From Stomoxys calcitrans (lineage: Eukaryota > Arthropoda > Insecta > Diptera > Muscidae), in assembly GCF_963082655.1 (NCBI RefSeq), contig NC_081552.1, positions 69,795,465-69,859,464 of the forward strand: a stretch of DNA of 64,000 nucleotides. The letters run 5' to 3'. The notes beneath the pieces are model-generated. The model worked only from the letters and a program-made list of their open reading frames with translations. It did no database searches and was not told the origin of the DNA. Each line of letters opens with the position of its first letter. Positions within the stretch are counted from its first letter, which is position 1. This document shows, piece after piece, positions 22,308-32,581 of the stretch. A program made the position numbers and the translations under genes.

Positions 22308-25300
22308 TCATCCGAAGCTCTTATTAATGGACAGAGTTTCTGGACAGGGCGTTTTAATTAACTTCAATGACACAACTCGAACTCTCCCATCCTTGCCCGG
22401 ATGAGTCTCAATGATTCGTCCCATAGGCCATTTCGCTGGATGTGTCAATTCGTTTTTAATGATGACTACATCTCCATTCGCCAAATTCACCTCTGGCCGG
22501 TTCCACCTTCTTCGCTGCTGCAACGTTGAAAGATATTCCTCTTTCCATCGATTCCAGAAATCTCTTCTCATCTTCTGTATCAGCTTCCACTTGTTGAGAG
22601 ATCCTACCACTTCGTTGACATACTCCGGTACATCCGTCGTCTGCCTCCCAATCAGAAAATGACTCGGTGACAAAAAATCAAGAGATTCCACTTCTTCATT
22701 ATCCATATACACCAATGGCCTTGAGTTTAAAACCGCTTCGATTTGGCACAGCAATGTGGCCATTTCCTCGTAACTTAATCTGGTCTCGCCAATAACACGT
22801 CTCAGATGATGCTTCACAGATTTCACGCCAGACTCCCAAATCCCTCCTTGATGAGGGGCTGCCGGGGGGATAAAATGCCACTCCACACCTTCCTCCGCCA
22901 GCACTGGCATCATGTCTCGATTTCTTTGAATAACAGCTTTGTAGTCCGCATCAAGTCTATTTTTCGCTCCAACAAAATTTGTCCCATTGTCGCTGTACAT
23001 TTTAGCACTCTTTCCTCTTCTGGAAAAGAACCGTTTCAAGGCTGCCAAAAATGCTGATGTGGACAAATCGCTCACAGCTTCCAGATGAATTGCTTTTGTT
23101 GACATGCAGACAAATATAGCAATGTATCCTTTAAAACACTTTTGTCCTCTGTTTCTGGAGCACTTCATCCATATAGGTCCAGCGTAGTCCACTCCTGTAT
23201 ATAAGAAAGGTTGCATCGCTGTAACCCTCGAATCTGGCAAGTTACCCATTATCTGCTTCGCTGTCTCTTGTTTGTACCGTATACATCTTGGACACGATCG
23301 TATACACTTTTTTATCGCTGCTTTCAAGCCAATAATCCAATATTTGCGTTTTGTGGATGTTTCAGTCAATCTGTTTCCTCCATGTAAAGTTGCCAGATGA
23401 AACGATCGCACTATTGCGGCTGTCAAATTCGATTTATTCAATACAATTGGATGTTTTTGATTGAAGGACATATTTGCATTTTGCAGTCGACCACCAACTC
23501 GAAGTATGCCTCTTCTGTCTAAGAAAGGATGTAGTCCCACTATACGGCTGCCTCGATCAATTAAAGATCCTCTTTTTAAAGATATAATTTCTTTAGAAAA
23601 CATAACTTGCTGATGACGTGATAGTATATGTTCTTCAGCTTCTATAAGTTCAAGGACAGCTAAACCACCAGAAATTTTGATTTTATTCCTTGTCCTCTCA
23701 ATAAATCGAATGACGTATGCCACTACACGCCGCATTTTAGAAAACCTGGAGTATCTCGTCATTATATCATCCAAAAAATTTACTTCTGTTGTTACCATCG
23801 TCGATGCTATCACTGCAGTCCTCTGTGGTAGTTCAGGCCAATGACTTGAAGGCTCCCGCAACCATTCAGGACCATTCCACCATAGCTTATAGTCCATTAG
23901 CCGATGTGGTTGAATACCTCTTGATGCAATATCTGCTGGATTTTCCTTTGTGCCAACATATCTCCATGTTGCTGTTGGTACAAGCACATTTATATCCTGC
24001 ACCTTATTCTTAATGAATTTGTCCTTGCTACGATTATTTTGGATCCACCCCAGTGTGATTGTTGAATCAGTCCATGCAAACACGTTCGTCTCTCTTCCTA
24101 TGATTTTCTCTGCCCTATTCAACAATCTCGCCAACAGATGTGCAACACACAGCTCCAATTTTGGCAGCGTCTTTTTATTTTTGATTGGGTTGACCTTACT
24201 TTTGGCAGTTAGTAAAGTCACCCTCATTTCACATTTAATGAATATTACTGCGGAATATGCTTTCTCGGACGCGTCTGAAAAGCCATGAAGCTCGAACTTT
24301 GTAGTTGTCGATGTACCCAGCCATCTAGGGATTTTTATTTTATGAAGAGAATCCAAATGATTTGCGAATTCTAGCCATTGCGTCAAAATTTCCTCGGGTA
24401 TCGTCTCATCCCAATCTATATTTAACAGCCACAGCTTCTGAACGATCAATTTTGCTACCACCGTTATTGGTGATAACCATCCCAATGGGTCGAAAATTCT
24501 AGCTACCAATGACAGTACTTTTCTCTTTGTAATTTGTGAAGGATGACTAAAGCTGACGTTGAATCGAAAGTGGTCCATATTGGGATCCCACCCAACACCC
24601 AAGGTTTTTATGGACTCGTCGTCTTTAATCGATATAACTTCATTGCGTCCTCGATTTTCTACAATTTCCGTAATTTTAGGGTCATTTGAAATCCATTTTC
24701 TCAAATGAAAATTAAACTTCTGCAGCTGCTGTGCCACTGATTGCAGAATATGTTGACTTCCCTTTACAGTATCAGCTCCAGTCATGAGGTCATCCATATA
24801 AAAATCTTCTTTTATAATATTTTTCACCATCTCCTCTTTGCAGTAATCACCTATCATGAATAGTGACCTTACTGCCAGAAACGGCGCCGCTGATGTGCCA
24901 TATGTTACTGTTGTTAAACGATATTGCTTTATTGGTTCCGCTCTGTTCTCTCTCCAAAGTATGTATTGATATTCTTGATCTTCTGGCCTCACTACAATCT
25001 GCCGATACATCTTTTCCACGTCTCCTGTCAATACATACTTCCATAAACGCCATTTCAACATTATATCAAATATATCGCGTTGAAGTTTAGGTCCAGTGTG
25101 CATTATGTCATTCAAACTTCTTTGATTCGATGTTTTCGCTGATGCATCAAACACCACTCGCACTTTCGTTGTTCGGCTATCTTCTCTGATCACTGCTTGA
25201 TGCGGTAAGTAATATTTTCCTTTCATCTCCATCGGTACTTGCACCATATGACCCAGTTCCCGATACTCTCGCATGTAGGTTATATATTCAGCTTTTAGTG

Positions 25301-27587
25301 ATGGATATTTCTCCAACTTCTTTTCACCATTCAAAAACCTGGCCATTGCTTGCGGTTTGGATTCGCCTAGTTCCATATCAGCCTTAAAAGGTAATGACAC
25401 CATCAATCGACCATCATCTCGAATAACGGTCGATTTTTCAAAATTCTGCATGCACCACTGGTCATCATTTGTACACTGATCTTCTGCTTCCACTTCCTCT
25501 ACTTCCCAAAAACGTTCAAGGTTCGTCGCAGCCACCTGCACTTTTTCCACTTTGCTTATTCCATTGGATAGAGCTCCAGATACTATCCAACCAAGTTTCG
25601 TTTGTTGTGAGAACGGACCGTTTACTCTCTTCTGCCCTTTTTCCATTATGTCGGCGTAAATGTCTCCACCGATTATTAGATCAATGCGATCGGATTTATT
25701 GAAGAATGGATCAGCCAACATACAGTTTCGCCATTGCTTCATATCTATGTCGAAGGATTTACCTGGCTGCTGGCTCATTATCGTAGGTAGTACCATCGCC
25801 TGTGAATTGAATACATGTTTGCTAAGAAATCTTGGCTTTATAACTAAGTCCACTTTGTACTTCGACACACCAACCAAAGTACCACCCAAGCCGTGTATTT
25901 CCGTTTTTTCTTTTATCCTTGGCAATCCCAAAATCTGCGAAGCTTCTTCCGAAATTGATGTTATCTGTGACCCTTGATCTATCATTGCCCGTAGCAACTC
26001 AAATTCTCCCGTCGCTGCCCGTACTTTTACCAATGCTGTTGCCAATAAAACTTGTTGTTGTTTTCTCTCAATTACCATAGATGATGTGGGATTAACTTGC
26101 TGATTAACGCTTCTTTGGTCACCATTGTGAAGATAATGATGGTGATTACCTCCACATTTGTTGCAGCGCACAACACTATTGCATTTTCTGTCTGTCCTGT
26201 GTAAAAGACAAACGAAACAAATTTTTTTCGCAGCTACCGCAGGCTTTCTCTCTGCCGGTGTCATTGCCAACATCTTCCTGCATTCTATCACCCCGTGCCC
26301 ACTTTTCTCACAAACGTAGCAAAATTTGGTTGACATATTATTTTTGTTTCCATAAATTCTCTTCACGTTCACTTCCTGCTCTCCCGCCGCTTCCAACGCA
26401 AGGTATTGTTGTTGCAAAAATTCTAAGACATCATCCAAAGTTTGAATTTCTCTCGGCTTCCTTACTTGTTGCTCATATAGCCGCAACCCATCCTTATCAA
26501 ACTTTCTCACAATTATTCTGGCAATAAATGGTTCAGCATCCTTTGTAGACACATTCATGCCCCTCAACGCCATTACACAGTTTTTGGTAGTGTCAAGCAT
26601 GCGTCTTATACTTGCCGCTGAATCGCTATTCATTACTGGTTGGTCCAGAATCTTATCACACAAATTCGTGAACATCAATCTCCTATTCTCGTACCTTTTC
26701 TTCAATAATTCAAAGACAGCTTCATAATTGGAGTCGGTTATTTTTAAATGCTGAATTAGTTGAGCTGCGTCTCCTTTAATGGCTGCCTTCAGCCTGTATA
26801 ATTTCTCTACTTCGGAAAAATGAGGCGAATTATGCACCAAATTTTTAAATAAGTCATGGAATGACTCCCAGTCCTCAATTTTGCCGCTGAACTCGGGTAT
26901 CCTCACTTCGCTTAACCTGATGTTGCTGCGGATTTCTTTTCCCTCTGCTTTCTCCATTTTTTGCTCTCCAACGACTTTCCGTCGAATACTAAGTCTTTCC
27001 GTCATCTCCTCGTATTGTTCAAAGACTTCCTCGTCTATTTCATTCGTTGCCAGCAACTTGTCATAAAATCCATTCAACTGCCGCAAACTATCTTCGATAT
27101 CTCTCTCATCGACTTCACCACTTTCCAATCTCTTCTCTATTCTTTCGATTTTTTGGAAAAAATATTTCCTTATTGACGGCTTCTCCTGTAGCATTGCCGC
27201 TTTTCCAACTGCTGCTTCCTCCCTGCTCCCAAACTCTTCTTTCCTCTCCAACTGCAGTCCCAGATTACTTCCTTCTGCGCCACTGCCATTGTTGCTTTTC
27301 TCCTGAACCGTTACCTCCCGACTCCTTATCATCTCCTCAACCTCCTTCACCAGCCCATTCATCATTAATCCGTAAAAATCCTTTACGAAGTAATCATCGC
27401 TCTTGGGCTCTATTGTCATCATCACTTCATGATTACTCTTCAATTTCTTGACTGAATCATGATAATTTCTCTCCAATTGATCGAACCCTGCTCTGGTCAG
27501 CCGTTCTTCACTCAACTTATTTTTTATTTTCACCATACTTTCGGCTAAATTCTTCTGCGCTTCCACGAATTTCTCCATATTAGCCAT
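22308..27587 (-). CDS. Gag-pol polyprotein of BEL/Pao element, 1759 aa
   Basis: One uninterrupted frame from ATG at 27587. Coiled-coil-rich N-terminus; gag-like DUF1759 region (PEFSGKIEDWESFHDLF, about residues 230-380); Zn knuckle CYVCEKSGHGVIEC (about 422) and a second Cys/His cluster to ~485; pepsin-like protease with MIDQGSQITSI (about 537; DQG in place of DTG is usual in this family); RT with LTGDVEKMYRQ (about 855) and FYMDDLM (about 930); RNase H with GFSDASEKAY (about 1105) and AWTDSTITLGW; integrase H2C2 zinc region (about 1400-1440) and core with GVDYAGP, YSDNGTNF, GGIWESGVK (about 1467, 1535, 1582); C-terminal DUF5641-like WPMGRI region. All catalytic residues I can check are present, so it looks functional. 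Confidence 0.97.
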   Translation of the reverse strand: MANMEKFVEAQKNLAESMVKIKNKLSEERLTRAGFDQLERNYHDSVKKLKSNHEVMMTIEPKSDDYFVKDFYGLMMNGLVKEVEEMIRSREVTVQEKSNNGSGAEGSNLGLQLERKEEFGSREEAAVGKAAMLQEKPSIRKYFFQKIERIEKRLESGEVDERDIEDSLRQLNGFYDKLLATNEIDEEVFEQYEEMTERLSIRRKVVGEQKMEKAEGKEIRSNIRLSEVRIPEFSGKIEDWESFHDLFKNLVHNSPHFSEVEKLYRLKAAIKGDAAQLIQHLKITDSNYEAVFELLKKRYENRRLMFTNLCDKILDQPVMNSDSAASIRRMLDTTKNCVMALRGMNVSTKDAEPFIARIIVRKFDKDGLRLYEQQVRKPREIQTLDDVLEFLQQQYLALEAAGEQEVNVKRIYGNKNNMSTKFCYVCEKSGHGVIECRKMLAMTPAERKPAVAAKKICFVCLLHRTDRKCNSVVRCNKCGGNHHHYLHNGDQRSVNQQVNPTSSMVIERKQQQVLLATALVKVRAATGEFELLRAMIDQGSQITSISEEASQILGLPRIKEKTEIHGLGGTLVGVSKYKVDLVIKPRFLSKHVFNSQAMVLPTIMSQQPGKSFDIDMKQWRNCMLADPFFNKSDRIDLIIGGDIYADIMEKGQKRVNGPFSQQTKLGWIVSGALSNGISKVEKVQVAATNLERFWEVEEVEAEDQCTNDDQWCMQNFEKSTVIRDDGRLMVSLPFKADMELGESKPQAMARFLNGEKKLEKYPSLKAEYITYMREYRELGHMVQVPMEMKGKYYLPHQAVIREDSRTTKVRVVFDASAKTSNQRSLNDIMHTGPKLQRDIFDIMLKWRLWKYVLTGDVEKMYRQIVVRPEDQEYQYILWRENRAEPIKQYRLTTVTYGTSAAPFLAVRSLFMIGDYCKEEMVKNIIKEDFYMDDLMTGADTVKGSQHILQSVAQQLQKFNFHLRKWISNDPKITEIVENRGRNEVISIKDDESIKTLGVGWDPNMDHFRFNVSFSHPSQITKRKVLSLVARIFDPLGWLSPITVVAKLIVQKLWLLNIDWDETIPEEILTQWLEFANHLDSLHKIKIPRWLGTSTTTKFELHGFSDASEKAYSAVIFIKCEMRVTLLTAKSKVNPIKNKKTLPKLELCVAHLLARLLNRAEKIIGRETNVFAWTDSTITLGWIQNNRSKDKFIKNKVQDINVLVPTATWRYVGTKENPADIASRGIQPHRLMDYKLWWNGPEWLREPSSHWPELPQRTAVIASTMVTTEVNFLDDIMTRYSRFSKMRRVVAYVIRFIERTRNKIKISGGLAVLELIEAEEHILSRHQQVMFSKEIISLKRGSLIDRGSRIVGLHPFLDRRGILRVGGRLQNANMSFNQKHPIVLNKSNLTAAIVRSFHLATLHGGNRLTETSTKRKYWIIGLKAAIKKCIRSCPRCIRYKQETAKQIMGNLPDSRVTAMQPFLYTGVDYAGPIWMKCSRNRGQKCFKGYIAIFVCMSTKAIHLEAVSDLSTSAFLAALKRFFSRRGKSAKMYSDNGTNFVGAKNRLDADYKAVIQRNRDMMPVLAEEGVEWHFIPPAAPHQGGIWESGVKSVKHHLRRVIGETRLSYEEMATLLCQIEAVLNSRPLVYMDNEEVESLDFLSPSHFLIGRQTTDVPEYVNEVVGSLNKWKLIQKMRRDFWNRWKEEYLSTLQQRRRWNRPEVNLANGDVVIIKNELTHPAKWPMGRIIETHPGKDGRVRVVSLKLIKTPCPETLSINKSFG

Positions 27588-27688
27588 TGTGTTTTTTTTT
27601 TTATCAACACGTACACAACACTAAACTTTTTCTTTTCAAACTCTCCCGAATTCTCCCGACTTTAATCCGTTACTGATTCTTTTATTAT

Positions 27689-27698
27689 CGAAGGACCA
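27689..27698 (-). promoter_or_regulatory. Putative tRNA primer-binding site of BEL element
   Basis: In sense, TGGTCCTTCG begins four bases after the 5' LTR end. TGG complements the CCA end of a tRNA, as expected for minus-strand priming. I do not name the tRNA. Confidence 0.6.
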
Positions 27699-27702
27699 AT
27701 AA

Positions 27703-28147
27703 TAGTTACCGAACTATTGATGTTGAGTATTAAATTCGTACTGATCATTTATTGAAAATTTATAAACTACAATAATTCTTATCCTAATTAAAAAAAAGAC
27801 AACTATATAACTTAAACTAGCTCTTTCTCTTTCAATCTTAAACCTAAACTGACCAATCGAAATACGCCACGAAACATAACCAAATATTCTACAACCGCAG
27901 ACCAACCAGCCTAAGCCACGATCCTAAACAAACATTAGATAGCATTATCATGGTCTTCAAATGAGTGGAAAATTCCATTCACACAGTTTTTACTTCCTTA
28001 TCACAACTCAATTTTAATTACCCTGACAATCTGTATCTGCTCGATGCATCAATGTTTGCTATCCCAAATCATAAAATACCATTGACGCTCATAGATTTAT
28101 TTTAGGTTACATTTTTAGAGAATCAACAAAAGCCTGTTCCATGAACA
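27703..28147 (-). repeat. 5' LTR of the BEL/Pao element
   Basis: 445 bp, identical by eye to 20027-20471, followed on the plus strand by the TSD copy ACTAT (28148-28152). Confidence 0.95.
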
Positions 28148-28754
28148 ACTATGTTCCACATTCCAACGAAATCGAGTAAAAATTTGCCTTCTATATGCTT
28201 AAGAACTTAATCGGGAGATTGGTCTATATGGTCCTAATGCTACTCACTGTATCAAATATCAGAAAAATCGGGTAAATGTTGTGTCTTCTACGGACTCAAA
28301 ACTTGAAATCAGCTGATCGGTTTATGTGGCAGCTATAATTAAATATAGCTCAATATTGATCATATTCGGTCCGAATATCTGGGGCTTATTATAACTCATT
28401 GATCCAAATTGCAGCGAAATCGGGTAACAAATGCGGCTGTTATGGTAGCTATTCCCAAAAATTGTGCGATTTGGACAATCCAAGAACTTAACCTGCGTAT
28501 GGAAAATATATGGATCGGTGTAAAAATTCAGCTCCATATCCCAATTTTCGAAGAATGTGGCGTGATTACATCATTAAATTGTGTTAGAATATTACTACAA
28601 TCAAGAATACATTTATTGTGTAGGGTCGGAAATGGATATTTCGATATAATGCAAACGGAATGGCTAAATACAATGTACACCCCATCCTATAGTGGTGGGT
28701 ATAAAAATACAATTTTGTCTGTTTGCGCTTTCTTTTTTTGGTTTTAAAATCTTA

Positions 28755-28935
28755 TTGAGATTCCATTGCAGGATATTGTCCGGCTTTAGACCATTGTTTA
28801 ATGCTTTCTATTCAAAGAATGGTATAGCAAAAAACATTTAAAAGTCAGGAAAAAGTGTGTTGTTGCTAGACGCATTTGACTGGTTTCCTGTATCGCGATT
28901 CTAAAGCCGGACATTATCCTGCAAAGGAATCTCTA
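28755..28935. mobile_element. MITE with ~36-bp terminal inverted repeats
   Basis: GAGATTCCATTGCAGGATAT… at 28757-28790 is matched inversely at 28900-28933 with two mismatches over 34 bp. TA dinucleotides flank the ends (28753-28754 and 28936-28937), consistent with a Tc1/mariner-type element. The ~110-bp interior is non-coding. Confidence 0.85.
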
Positions 28936-28989
28936 TAAAATACAATTTTGCTAAAATCTGCCAAAATCGAAATGGGCCATCCATCCGAC

Positions 28990-29640
28990 CAAACCCTTAA
29001 AATTTAAAGTTAATCCTACCAAATTTGGTAGAAAAAATCCCAAAATGGCAAAGCTGACCTTCAAACTGGCCAACTGTTCGAGTGAGACCACCTTCATTAA
29101 TCCACCTTGGCCAGCTACGTAGAAGGTTGTCTAAGGCGGCAAATAACATTATCTTTGTAGCCAACTCACAGGGCCATTTCACCAAATTCATGCTAGTTCA
29201 TTGTCTGAGGAACTATGTGGCATGTGGCGTCTTTTTGAAACCACATCAACCAAGTCCAACTCAACCAAATGGGTAAAAAATCGCTTGATAAAGTTCACCG
29301 TTGAAGGTAAAGTGTCTTCCACGGCCGTAGTCTTTGAAGAAAAATGGACCGATGATATCACCAGCACATAAACCACTCGAAAATATCTTTTTTTTTTGAT
29401 CCATCGGTAACTCTTGTACTGCATGTGGCTTCATCTCCGATGGGACAGTTTTGCTTGTTAACTTATCCATTTAGCCAGAAAAGAGCCACCTCGCTGAACG
29501 CAATTCTTCGATAAAACAGTGGATTTCCGAAGAGCTGTTGTAAGACCCATTTTTGATAATCGCTGATCGTTTATCAGTTTTCCATGATAAAAAGGCAGAA
29601 TATACGGAAGACTTTTCACTTTCACAAATAATGTTTGGAC
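28990..29640 (-). pseudogene. Tc1/mariner-superfamily transposase relic
   Basis: Minus-strand pieces read FSEVALFWLNG (about 29500), then KTVPSEMKPHAVQELPMDQK, GLCAGDIIGPFFFKDYGRG and FTFNGELYQAIFYPFG (29450-29270), which follow the order of the insect transposase whose intact form reads LWAGGIIGPYFFKD…TVNGERY. Later the order continues (VELDLVDVVSKR…HMPHSS, in place of the DGATCHTA motif with the second catalytic Asp) to about 29040 with decreasing quality. Dead; related to 3530-3840. Confidence 0.7.
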
Positions 29641-29722
29641 ACAATTATTGGGTTGCCTAAAAAGTAATTGCGGATTTTTTAAAAGAAAGTAAATGCATTT
29701 TTAATAAAACTTAGAATGAATT

Positions 29723-30137
29723 TTATTCAAATATATAGTTGCCATTTTGTTCGATAACCTTTTGCCATCTTCCTGGAAAATTTAGTATTCCACGCTCATA
29801 GAACTTCTGGCCTTTATCTCCAAAAAACTGAACCAAGTGCGATTTTATAGCCTCATCATTGCCGAAAGTTTCACCATTTAAGGAGTTCTGCAAAGATCGA
29901 AATAAATGGTAGTCTGATGGTGCAAGGTCAGGGCTATATGGTGGATGCATCAACAGTTCCCAGCCAAGTTCACTCAAAATATACCACACCCTTCCAATCC
30001 CACCAAACAGACAGCATAACCTTCTTTTGGTGGATATCAGCCTTTGAAGTGGTTTGAGCTGGTTCACCATGCTTGGACCATGATCGTTTTCGACTAACGT
30101 TGTTGTAAACAATCCATTTTTCATCTCCAGTTGTTAT
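29723..30137 (-). pseudogene. Mariner transposase, catalytic half
   Basis: Reads TTGDEKWIVYNNVSRKRSWS (first catalytic Asp in GDEKW) and, after frame changes, HPPYSPDLAPSDYHLFRSLQ. PYSPDLAPSDYHLF is the mariner signature holding the third catalytic Asp (DD34D). The middle Asp (normally in QDNARPH) is deleted or shifted. C-terminal text runs to WQKVIEQNGNYIFE. Confidence 0.9.
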
Positions 30138-32269
30138 GTGTACGCTTGGTCGGCGTTTGCAATGGTTACCGGTTAGCTGTAGGGAGACAATCGGGGCTAG
30201 GGGCCTCAACCCGCCAAATCAAACCCTGCACACAAACATTGAAAATATGAGGGGACACTATTTCACTTACTAACTTTCGACTAAACACGAGAGGAAAAAC
30301 ATTTTACACAGGGATCTTGTTGTTACGATCCTACACTTGCCCTCCCAACCATGGTCCAAGGCGTCCTTTTACCCATTTTCTTCTTGGACCCCAAACACCA
30401 CACACATTAGCACACGCACTTACTTCATCGCTTCACCCCCGCAAGTATAACAATTACCAACACATATTCTTTCCTGTTAAACACTTAAGACATAATAAAA
30501 TTTATTGAGTTTTTTAAGGGGATACAAAAAAATTTAAAGGTTATGTTGTTTCTTATATTCATATTACACTTTTAAACGGCAAACAAAACACGAAGAACAA
30601 TACCGTACAAATTAAAGAATGATCGAAAGAAGTTTTGGCTCCTTAATCTAGGGGAGACCACTCAATTCACCTCTATCCCTTGTCCTAAGACGCTTTAATT
30701 GGCGCGAATATGCTACTTTTCCTATATACTAAAAGAGCTCTCTTAACAGATCTCTGCCATTCATTTATAGCAGACCAAAACACAATTTAGAACAAAGTTT
30801 GGGGCTCATTGATTCCCTTAAGCCTTTTTTTTCTGATTGGAACAGGTATTATTCTCTTCACAATATAGTTTTTTTTCTTTTATTCTAAGTTACTTCCTAT
30901 ATCTAAATGCCTAACCTATATTATTCATTTATAAGCTTTCTTTCATAAAATTTCCTGTTATTTAATTACTTAATCTATGTTTTTCTCTTTTCACTAGCCT
31001 TCTGGACGGTTGCCAGACAACTAGTTGGACACAGTTGAGGACACACGGACACACACAAACTGGTAATACTTTTTACCTTGATTCCCGTTTAAATCTGATT
31101 AGTGATTTGATTTTTGTTGTTCTCTTTCTTTTATTTTAGGACTGTCTTCGTATGGTAGGCGTCTTACACAGCTCCTGGCCAGACATCACAAACGGAATCA
31201 CAGTCGGCACAGGCTTCCATACAATTTCGGCTTCAACGTGCACTACAAGGTAGATGTCTCACCCATTAACACCGTTCCCAGTCCGATGGGCTGATGGTAG
31301 CTGGGGAAAGTCTCACAACTTGCTGATTTTCCGCAATAAAATATCGCACTGGCCCCCTTTATAGCTAGGATGGCCAGTGCTATTCTCCAAATCACAGGAA
31401 TCACTTTCTATACAGCAAAAGAAATGACAAAATCTCAAATCTACTACACATTTTCAGAAACTACAGTTCACTCACATTCAAATCTTATCACACAATACAC
31501 AAAAAAAAATAAAATTAATTTGATTTAACTGCCTTTTTATTCAACTGGACCACACAAACAAAGGTATTTTAATTAACCGGGCAAAACGATCACTTTACTT
31601 CTTCCCACGACTTCTCCTTGCTAAATGGCTTCTTTTTGGCCCCACCAGCTTATATAGGCCCATTTTCCTCCCGCCAAATGCCACTTTTCCACGATCGACC
31701 ATTTTCCTCGTAACTTTCTTTTGGCCGCATTTTCTTTTCTCCAAAAAATACACAACCTTTCTCTGTCACTCTTTCTTCAATGTCAGGGCCGGTATTTTGT
31801 TATGGTGAATGTTTCTTCAGTATCAACCCTGGCCATTCAACCTTCAAATTAACGGACAACAGATTTGTCGGACAATTCGTCGCTCTACACCAGTGCGACT
31901 TACCCCACGTCATCCACTAACTCTAAGCTCCTCTGACAATCTGGTGACACTTGCAGCCAACTTCATGCATTTCCACATTCACTCGCACGCCACCACCACA
32001 CAACATCAACCAGCAGCACGCCGGAGAGCACATAAAAAAATATATATTTAATTTTAAAAGAAAACAAAATGTGCTCATCCATCTAGGAATATCTCCCTAT
32101 TTGGATCGCCGTCCTAATTCACACATCGGTGGTGGCGTGCTTCGGCCATAACAATTGTAACATGCGGATTACCATAGCACCCCCCCCCCCCCCCCCCCCC
32201 CCCCCCCCACCCCCTTATAGCTATCGTGGCCTCGCGACTGACTGTTCGCCTTAGGATGGCCTGCAACAC
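30138..32269. mobile_element. Unidentified 2.1-kb insert in mariner, near-identical 9-bp flanks
   Basis: The mariner coding sequence is continuous if this segment is removed. The flanks AGTTGTTAT (30129-30137) and AGTTGTGAT (32270-32278) match at 8 of 9 positions, suggesting an 8-9-bp target duplication. The insert ends begin GTGTACGC and, inverted, GTGTTGCA. It has no long ORF. A (C)29 run lies at 32180-32208 and TATATA-type promoter-like sites are near 31655 and 31360. The class is unresolved; the long TSD argues against LTR and Tc1/mariner elements. Confidence 0.5.
32180..32208. repeat. Homopolymer run of 29 C
   Basis: An uninterrupted C run, then ACCCCC. Very unusual in this AT-rich sequence; its length may be a sequencing or assembly artefact. 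Confidence 0.9.
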
Positions 32270-32445
32270 AGTTGTGATTCGTTTTAAAAACGGATCGAAT
32301 TCATTGCGTTTAAGGTGCATATCACAAGCGTTGATTCGGTTTGTTAAATGAATTTCTTTCAATACATGTGGTACCCATATTAAAATTGACGCCAAACAAA
32401 CAAATGTAAACAAAATTTCGCGCACTTTTTTTCTAAAGCAAGCTA
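32270..32445 (-). pseudogene. Mariner transposase, linker to first catalytic motif
   Basis: Minus-strand HVLKEIHLTNRINACDMHLK and RNEFDPFLKRITT, the mariner region just before TGDEKW. Continues across the insert into 30137-29723. The 5' UTR and terminal sequence continue to 32570. Confidence 0.8.
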
Positions 32446-32581
32446 AAAGTAACAGCTGATAACTGACAGAAGAAAGAATGCAATTACAGAGTCACAAGCC
32501 GTTGAAAAAATTTGTCAACGCCGACTATATTACTACTATATTACCGACATTTACTTTTCGGGCAACCTAAGTGCTGCCATC

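Larger units (their letters stand above)
20027..28147 (-). mobile_element. BEL/Pao LTR retrotransposon with envelope gene, complete
   Basis: An 8121-bp element, minus strand, between 5-bp target duplications ACTAT (20022-20026 and 28148-28152). Two LTRs of 445 bp are identical by eye, so insertion was recent. Order in sense direction: 5' LTR (28147-27703), primer-binding-like TGGTCCTTCG (27698-27689), gag-pol in one frame (27587-22308), env (starts between about 22219 and 22120, ends 20498), purine-rich GGGAAAA before the 3' LTR (20471-20027). Uninterrupted gag-pol and identical LTRs make this the youngest element in the window. BEL elements with env (e.g. Drosophila roo) are classed as semotiviruses. 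Confidence 0.97.
19890..28704. repeat. TATACCC-type TIR repeat split by the BEL/Pao insertion
   Basis: Sequence on both sides of the LTR element belongs to one repeat: the left part at 19890-20026 (CGGGTAACAAATGTGCTTTC-like) and the right part at 28148-28704 (GAAATCGGGTAACAAATGCG, ending CCATCCTATAGTGGTGGGTATA). The right end is the inverse of the family B start. The BEL element therefore inserted into an older repeat. Confidence 0.65.
29648..32570 (-). mobile_element. Mariner element split by a 2.1-kb insert
   Basis: Left end TTGGGTTGCCTAAAAAGTAA after TA at 29646-29647; right end …TCGGGCAACCTAA at 32561-32570. The transposase is on the minus strand: N-terminal part near 32440-32270 and catalytic part 30137-29723. 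The coding region is interrupted at a TGDEKW motif by sequence 30138-32269. Without the insert it would be about 790 bp, shorter than an intact mariner (~1.3 kb), so the 5' half is also deleted. Confidence 0.85.
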
